DNA from: Chrysophaeum taylorii
Taxonomy: Eukaryota; Sar; Pelagophyceae; Pelagomonadales; Pelagomonadaceae
NCBI GenBank assembly: GCA_029834535.1
Contig: JAQMWT010000014.1
Location: 122,762-186,761, forward strand
Direction of reading: 5' to 3'
DNA length: 64,000 bases
A model generated the notes under the pieces. That model saw only the letters and a program-made list of their open reading frames with translations, was not told where the DNA came from and made no database searches. Position 1 is the first letter of the stretch; each line of letters opens with the position of its first letter. Below, piece by piece: positions 59,610 to 64,000 of the stretch. Made by a program: the position numbers and the translations under genes.

Positions 59610-62600
59610 TCAGAAATGTCTCGGCGGGTTTTGGTGTTGGCGTGGTTCGGAAGACAATTGAGGTGTCTCGTCGTCGCTTTTTGTAGGAAGGGCCTCGAGG
59701 TCGAACTCGTCGTGGAGGACCTCTTGGATAAGATTGAAAACGGTGCCTTCGACGGCTCTGAAGAGCGCGCCCTGGAAAGCGGGGTCGGCGAGGAGGTTGA
59801 GGGCAGTGTTCTCGAGCTTGCGGCGTTGCTTAGCCGCAGAGGCATTGCGACTTCGGTGCCTGCGTACCTGGGACTGGAGAGCCGTCGCCCCCCTGGCCTC
59901 GGCGGCCCCTCGGACGGAGGCAAGGTATCGTTTCGAGTCGACTCGCGCGACGGAGAGGCGACGGCGCTGCATCGCCTGAACTCTCGTCGCGGCTGCCGCG
60001 CGCGGGTCGGCGCGGGCGCGCGTCGCGGCGCGGGCGTCTCGCTCGGCGATCGCTGCCGCGTGTGCTTTGTCGTCGAGCGCGTTCTCGACAGCGAGCTTGA
60101 GGTTTGGCGCGAGATTTTTGACCCACTTTCGGACGTCGACGGCGTCGTCGCTCTCGAGCGTCGCGACGAACCGTTTGAGTTCGGCCGAGGTCGCTTTGAT
60201 GCCGAGGAAACGACGCAGCTCGCGCAAGGAGCCGACGACGACCGGGAGACGCGCCGCGATATCTGTTGATTTTGGCTTGATTTCGGCGTAGTACGGCACG
60301 TTGGGGCCCGCCGGAAGCTGCCGCGCCGCGTGCCGCGTCTCGCGCAGCCGAAGGACGTCCCGGAAAAGCTCCGATGCCACCGCCCGGAGGGTGAGCTCCT
60401 TGGTCAGAGCCTCGGGGGGCGTCTTTGGTGGTGGTGGTGGTGGTGGTGTAGTGCGTGGTTTGTTGGGCGGCGCGGCGAAGGGATCGACGGCGGCGTGGCG
60501 CGACGGCTTGACGAACGCGAGCGGCCGCGGCACGAAGAACGCGTCGTCGGTGTCGTCCGCGACGATGTCTGCGATGACGCGCACTCGCAGCGCGCACTCC
60601 TCGGAGGACGTGGTCGTTGACTTATTGAACGAGACGGCCGCCGTCTTAAGCAATAATCCGACGTTCTTTGTGGATGATGGAGAAGGCCTGGGTTGTTGTT
60701 TTTGAGCGGTGCCGTGGGTTGGCATCGTCGGCAGGCGGCGCGACGGAAGCGTCTTTTGGGTGAGCTGCCTCTCGCGCGACACGGTGCAGCGCGTCGCTAG
60801 CGACTCGCGCGAGCTGCCCGCCGCCACGAGCCGGTCGGAGGACGACGCCTCCTCGAGCACCACGACCGCGTTGGGGTTCGGCGGACGCGGCGGTCCCCTG
60901 GTGGTGGTGGTGCTGCTGGTGGTGCTGCGGCTGGTCGCGGGCGGCGCGGGCCTCTTCTTGACCACGAGGAGCAGCGAGGCGTCGAGGGCTTGCGGCTCGG
61001 AATTGGCGGTAAGGACCACTCGGCAGAGAGCACGGGGCTCGTCGGCGTAGATCGAGCCCGAGAGAGGCCGGACCTCGAGTATGTCGTCGTTGTCGTCTTT
61101 TTCCCAGTGGTAATCGAGGACCTGCCCGGCGACGACGACGACGGGCCGAATCGTGACGAGGTGCGCGCACGTCGCTCTCCGCGGGACGCGGCCAAAGTGA
61201 AGCACGTCGTTCGAGAGCACGACGGCGAGCTGCTGCTGGTGCTGTTGCCGTGGCGCCGGGATGATGAGCTGGTGCGTCGGTGCCGTCGCGAACGGGGGCT
61301 CCTCGGCCGGCGCGTCTCCGTACCCCTCGAGGACGAGATCAAAACGACAGAAATCTGCTGCGGAGCCGTATCGGATCGCGAGCCTTGCTCGATAGGTCGC
61401 GACTCGAAGCGGTAGAAACCGTACGCGGAGCTTTGCGAGAGACCGAGGGTTGATGGTGCCGCGGTCGTTTTCGATCTTCACCAAGCTGTCGTCGTTCGGA
61501 GCGAGGTGTTCAACTTGGACCACGTAGTCGAGGGGTGCCGCCGCGCCGACGTTCAAGAGGTCCAAGGTCTGGAGCGGGGCGAGCTCGGGCTCGGTGCAGA
61601 CGGCTACCGGCCGTCCTTTGAGCTCTCGAGAGGTCGCGTCGGCGGGAACGACCAGGAACGGCTCCTCCTGCGCCGCGAGCGTGCGGCCGACGAGGTCTAA
61701 CCATACCTGCTTGCCGTGGGCGACGCGCAATAAGACCGGGAGCTCGTGGAGGCCGCCGAAATCGCGCGAGGAATACGAATAGGCCAGACGGAGCGTCGCG
61801 GACTCGCCGGGTCCGACGCAAAGGGTCCCGCGCGGCGACACGTCGAAGCATTTGAGGTCGTCGATCACGCGGTTGATCTTGACGTCCGCCTCGGTCGGCT
61901 CGCCCTCGTCGGCCCAGGGCTCGAGTTCGACGTCGCGTTCGTTGGGAAGGTGGAGGCTCAGCGAGGTCGGGAGCGAGCCGGGATTGTGGAGCTCGAGGAC
62001 TACGGCTTGGGGCGGCGAGCCGAGGGGCGCGGGCACGAAGGCGAAGGTGAATCTCGGAAGTTTCGAGAGGTCGGGCGACGATTCGAGGTTCAAGAGGACC
62101 TCGCGTCGCGCGAGAGGCTCGAGAAGCATCGCGTTCAGCCCGCGCAGACTCAGGTGTGCCCAGAGGTGCGCGGCCGAGCACCCGAGTTGGTCTTGGCGCT
62201 CGACGCGCGCGTCGCGCACGACGACGGTCGGAAACGAGGCGCGGCCTCTTATCGCGCACGCGAGCGGGAGAGGGGCTGTTGGGCTGGCGGCGAGGTCCTC
62301 GAGGAGGTTGAGGCGGGTGTCCTCGGGATCAACCGCCGCCAGCCCCTTGAAGAGCTTGGCGTCGCGCGCGGCCTCGCCCAGCGTCAGCAGCGCCGCGTCC
62401 TGGGGGTCGACGTCCGCGCCCGTTTTCGAGTCGATCGCGCGCGCGCGGCACGCGCACGCAAACTCGAAGAGGCCGGCGGCGTCGGGCTGGAACGTCACCT
62501 CGACGCGCTTGCGCGACCGCGCCGGCAGGATCCCCTGCGGTTCGTCGATCAGCAATCTCGAGCTCCGACCCGACGACGGCACGCGCTCGAGCTCGGTAAA

Positions 62601-64000
62601 ATTGTTACTTTTGCTGCCTCCGAGGAGGAGGCGGCAACGGTGGTCGATCGCGTAGGAAATGGCGCAGTCGGAGGCATTTGCCAGGACGAGATCCTTGGTT
62701 TGCGTGGTGTTGACGAGGAGCGTCGGGTACTCGAGGATTGGCGGCTCGAAGGCGACGACGCCGCACGCGGCGGGTCCGACGAGGAGCGTCGGGAGGCGCT
62801 GGATTATTGGCGCTCGTGCGGGGTTCCCGAGCTGGCGGGCGTCGCGGGCCGCGACGGACTCGGGGGGCTCGCCCGCCGTGGGGCGCACGAGAACCACGCA
62901 CTCGGCGCGGTAGACGGTTCTCGATTGGCGCGGCGCGAACGTGGCCGTGACCCGCTGCGTCTCGTTGCCGCGGAGCATGCCGTTGCGGGGCCGCAGGTTA
63001 AAGACGAGGGCGTCTCGCGGCGGGAACGTCACCTCGAAGAGCAGCGGGACGCGGGACACGTTGTGTATCGTGAACTCTCTCTTGGTGGCGAGCCCCACGC
63101 ACGTCGGCTCGAACGCGACCTCGGCGGACTCCTCCCCCTCCGCGGAGGAGTCGCCGACGATTACTCGCGCTCTCGGCAGGTGACCCGCGCCCCAGAGCTC
63201 GGGGCCGGTTTTAATCTGGTCGCCGTTCACGCGCATTCGCAAGACCTGGGTGTAGGCCTTGCATTCGGTGGGACGGAATCGCGCGAGGAGCAGCTGGAAG
63301 CCCCCCGCGGGCACCAGGCCGCGCTTGGGCCGCACCGAAAAAACAGAATCGTCGTCGTCGTCGTCGTCTGGAATGCAAAACATCGCGGCAACGTCGGAGG
63401 ACCTATTGCGGAGGGTGATGCCGTGGTAGGTCGCGTCGCCCACGTAGCACGCGGGAAAGGCGCACAGCGTCTTTGGCTCGAAGGCGAGGTGCGACTCGGG
63501 GACGTCCGGAGAGAAAAAAGAATGGCCCGACGCTGCGACCTCGAGGTGCCAAGGCGGTGCGAGCGTCGCGTCGTTCACGAGGCGGAAGGTGTGCTGGGTA
63601 TGGAAGTATGCGGTCGCCTCGAGGGCAGCGAAGGAGTACGCGTCCTCCCTTTTGGGCGAAAATACGACGCGGAACGCCGTCGACTCGCCCGCGGGAACGT
63701 CGGCCGTCTCGGGAGACACGCCAAAGTCCTCGGTCCTCGAATCGTCGTCGACGACGCGCCGCGGGGATCGCCAGACCACCGTGATCTTGGCGTTCGTGGT
63801 GTTGGTCACCACCACCTCTTTGTGCGTCTGCTGGCCGACATGTCCAGCTCCAAAGTCCACGGCGTCCACCGAGACGCGCACCTCCGGATCGTCGCCGTCG
63901 TCGGCGAAGAACTCGCGAGCCGCGGCCACCTCGCTCCTCGTTGCCTCGCCCGACCGCGTCACGGACGATCGACGCGCGACTCCTCGAGCACCTTGTCGTG
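59610..64000 (-). CDS. Large ASH/MSP-repeat ciliary protein, CFAP65-like (5' partial)
   Basis: At least 1,462 codons with no intron, open to the window edge; no in-frame ATG is seen near the edge, so the start lies beyond it. Several immunoglobulin-like ASH/MSP units occur (VSVDAVDFGAGHVGQQTHKE; VAFEPTCVGLATKREFTIHN; VAFEPPILEYPTLLVNTTQT), each with the FxPxxxG and N-R-x-P pattern of Hydin-type proteins. FRLVNDATLAPPWHLEVAAS and GHSFF fit the CFAP65 branch. A Pro/Thr-rich linker (about 1060-1200) leads to a basic C-terminus with two IQ-like stretches (AATRVQAMQRRRLSVAR, ATALQSQVRRHRSR) and NLIQEVLHDEFDLEALP. Such proteins belong to axonemal central-pair or sperm/flagellar structures, so the organism has a flagellate stage. 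CFAP65 against other Hydin relatives is not certain. Confidence 0.75.
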   Translation of the reverse strand, partial: RQGARGVARRSSVTRSGEATRSEVAAAREFFADDGDDPEVRVSVDAVDFGAGHVGQQTHKEVVVTNTTNAKITVVWRSPRRVVDDDSRTEDFGVSPETADVPAGESTAFRVVFSPKREDAYSFAALEATAYFHTQHTFRLVNDATLAPPWHLEVAASGHSFFSPDVPESHLAFEPKTLCAFPACYVGDATYHGITLRNRSSDVAAMFCIPDDDDDDDSVFSVRPKRGLVPAGGFQLLLARFRPTECKAYTQVLRMRVNGDQIKTGPELWGAGHLPRARVIVGDSSAEGEESAEVAFEPTCVGLATKREFTIHNVSRVPLLFEVTFPPRDALVFNLRPRNGMLRGNETQRVTATFAPRQSRTVYRAECVVLVRPTAGEPPESVAARDARQLGNPARAPIIQRLPTLLVGPAACGVVAFEPPILEYPTLLVNTTQTKDLVLANASDCAISYAIDHRCRLLLGGSKSNNFTELERVPSSGRSSRLLIDEPQGILPARSRKRVEVTFQPDAAGLFEFACACRARAIDSKTGADVDPQDAALLTLGEAARDAKLFKGLAAVDPEDTRLNLLEDLAASPTAPLPLACAIRGRASFPTVVVRDARVERQDQLGCSAAHLWAHLSLRGLNAMLLEPLARREVLLNLESSPDLSKLPRFTFAFVPAPLGSPPQAVVLELHNPGSLPTSLSLHLPNERDVELEPWADEGEPTEADVKINRVIDDLKCFDVSPRGTLCVGPGESATLRLAYSYSSRDFGGLHELPVLLRVAHGKQVWLDLVGRTLAAQEEPFLVVPADATSRELKGRPVAVCTEPELAPLQTLDLLNVGAAAPLDYVVQVEHLAPNDDSLVKIENDRGTINPRSLAKLRVRFLPLRVATYRARLAIRYGSAADFCRFDLVLEGYGDAPAEEPPFATAPTHQLIIPAPRQQHQQQLAVVLSNDVLHFGRVPRRATCAHLVTIRPVVVVAGQVLDYHWEKDDNDDILEVRPLSGSIYADEPRALCRVVLTANSEPQALDASLLLVVKKRPAPPATSRSTTSSTTTTRGPPRPPNPNAVVVLEEASSSDRLVAAGSSRESLATRCTVSRERQLTQKTLPSRRLPTMPTHGTAQKQQPRPSPSSTKNVGLLLKTAAVSFNKSTTTSSEECALRVRVIADIVADDTDDAFFVPRPLAFVKPSRHAAVDPFAAPPNKPRTTPPPPPPPKTPPEALTKELTLRAVASELFRDVLRLRETRHAARQLPAGPNVPYYAEIKPKSTDIAARLPVVVGSLRELRRFLGIKATSAELKRFVATLESDDAVDVRKWVKNLAPNLKLAVENALDDKAHAAAIAERDARAATRARADPRAAAATRVQAMQRRRLSVARVDSKRYLASVRGAAEARGATALQSQVRRHRSRNASAAKQRRKLENTALNLLADPAFQGALFRAVEGTVFNLIQEVLHDEFDLEALPTKSDDETPQLSSEPRQHQNPPRHF

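Overview
The window is nuclear DNA of a eukaryote. The evidence is a tRNA-Tyr with a canonical 3'-of-anticodon intron, very short GT-AG spliceosomal introns (42-48 nt), Ty1/copia, Ty3/gypsy, LINE/SINE-type and Helitron-like transposon remains, and eukaryote-only families (epsin, Abi, ADCK2, a CFAP65-like ciliary protein). Gene bodies are GC-rich and mostly intronless. One lumenal leader has a Phe at a predicted cleavage site (SPAFQP), resembling the bipartite plastid-targeting signals of heterokont algae. My best guess is a GC-rich, flagellate-derived photosynthetic stramenopile (ochrophyte/pelagophyte type). This is an inference; no rRNA or plastid gene is present to settle it.

Layout. 0-5.9 kb: tRNA-Tyr, then a decayed Ty1/copia element on the minus strand carrying a 1-kb tandem duplication and a minisatellite. 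5.9-7.8 kb: a quinone oxidoreductase and an F-box-like gene, convergent, with overlapping stop codons. 7.8-10.7 kb: no gene I can support. 10.7-14.5 kb: epsin (ENTH) and a multi-spanning membrane protein. 14.5-29 kb: transposon territory: a Helitron-like helicase fragment bounded by 25-bp inverted repeats, a Ty3 element with both LTRs, a copia fragment, a LINE 3' end, a second helicase fragment and a SINE-like retroposon. 29-36.8 kb: a decayed copy of a gene found at 45 kb, a secreted small protein with one 48-nt intron, a short Abi homologue, a methyltransferase and a possible basic ORF. 36.8-48.8 kb: a compact gene island (ADCK2-like kinase, LRR protein, tyrosinase-YHS fusion, glycosyltransferase, CRAL-TRIO lipid-binding protein, catechol O-methyltransferase-like enzyme, CH-domain repeat protein). 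49-54.6 kb: a second Ty3 element with a perfect 5-bp target-site duplication, an internal deletion and a nested SINE-like insertion. 54.6-59.6 kb: unrecognised ORFs and relics. 59.6-64 kb: a large ASH/MSP-repeat ciliary protein running off the right edge.

How the parts relate. Tyrosinase-YHS (phenol to catechol/quinone), a catechol O-methyltransferase-like enzyme and a sugar transferase within 7 kb could form a small phenolic-modification neighbourhood; this is inferred from proximity only. The retroposons record an order of events: the Ty3-2 element inserted first, and a SINE-like element later landed in its integrase gene with a 9-bp target duplication. The SINE-like family shares the 3' tail of the LINE at 26 kb, consistent with LINE-borrowed mobilisation. 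The CH-domain protein has twelve 35-residue repeats; two tiny introns sit at the same codon in successive repeats, so exon 2 is exactly one 105-nt unit.
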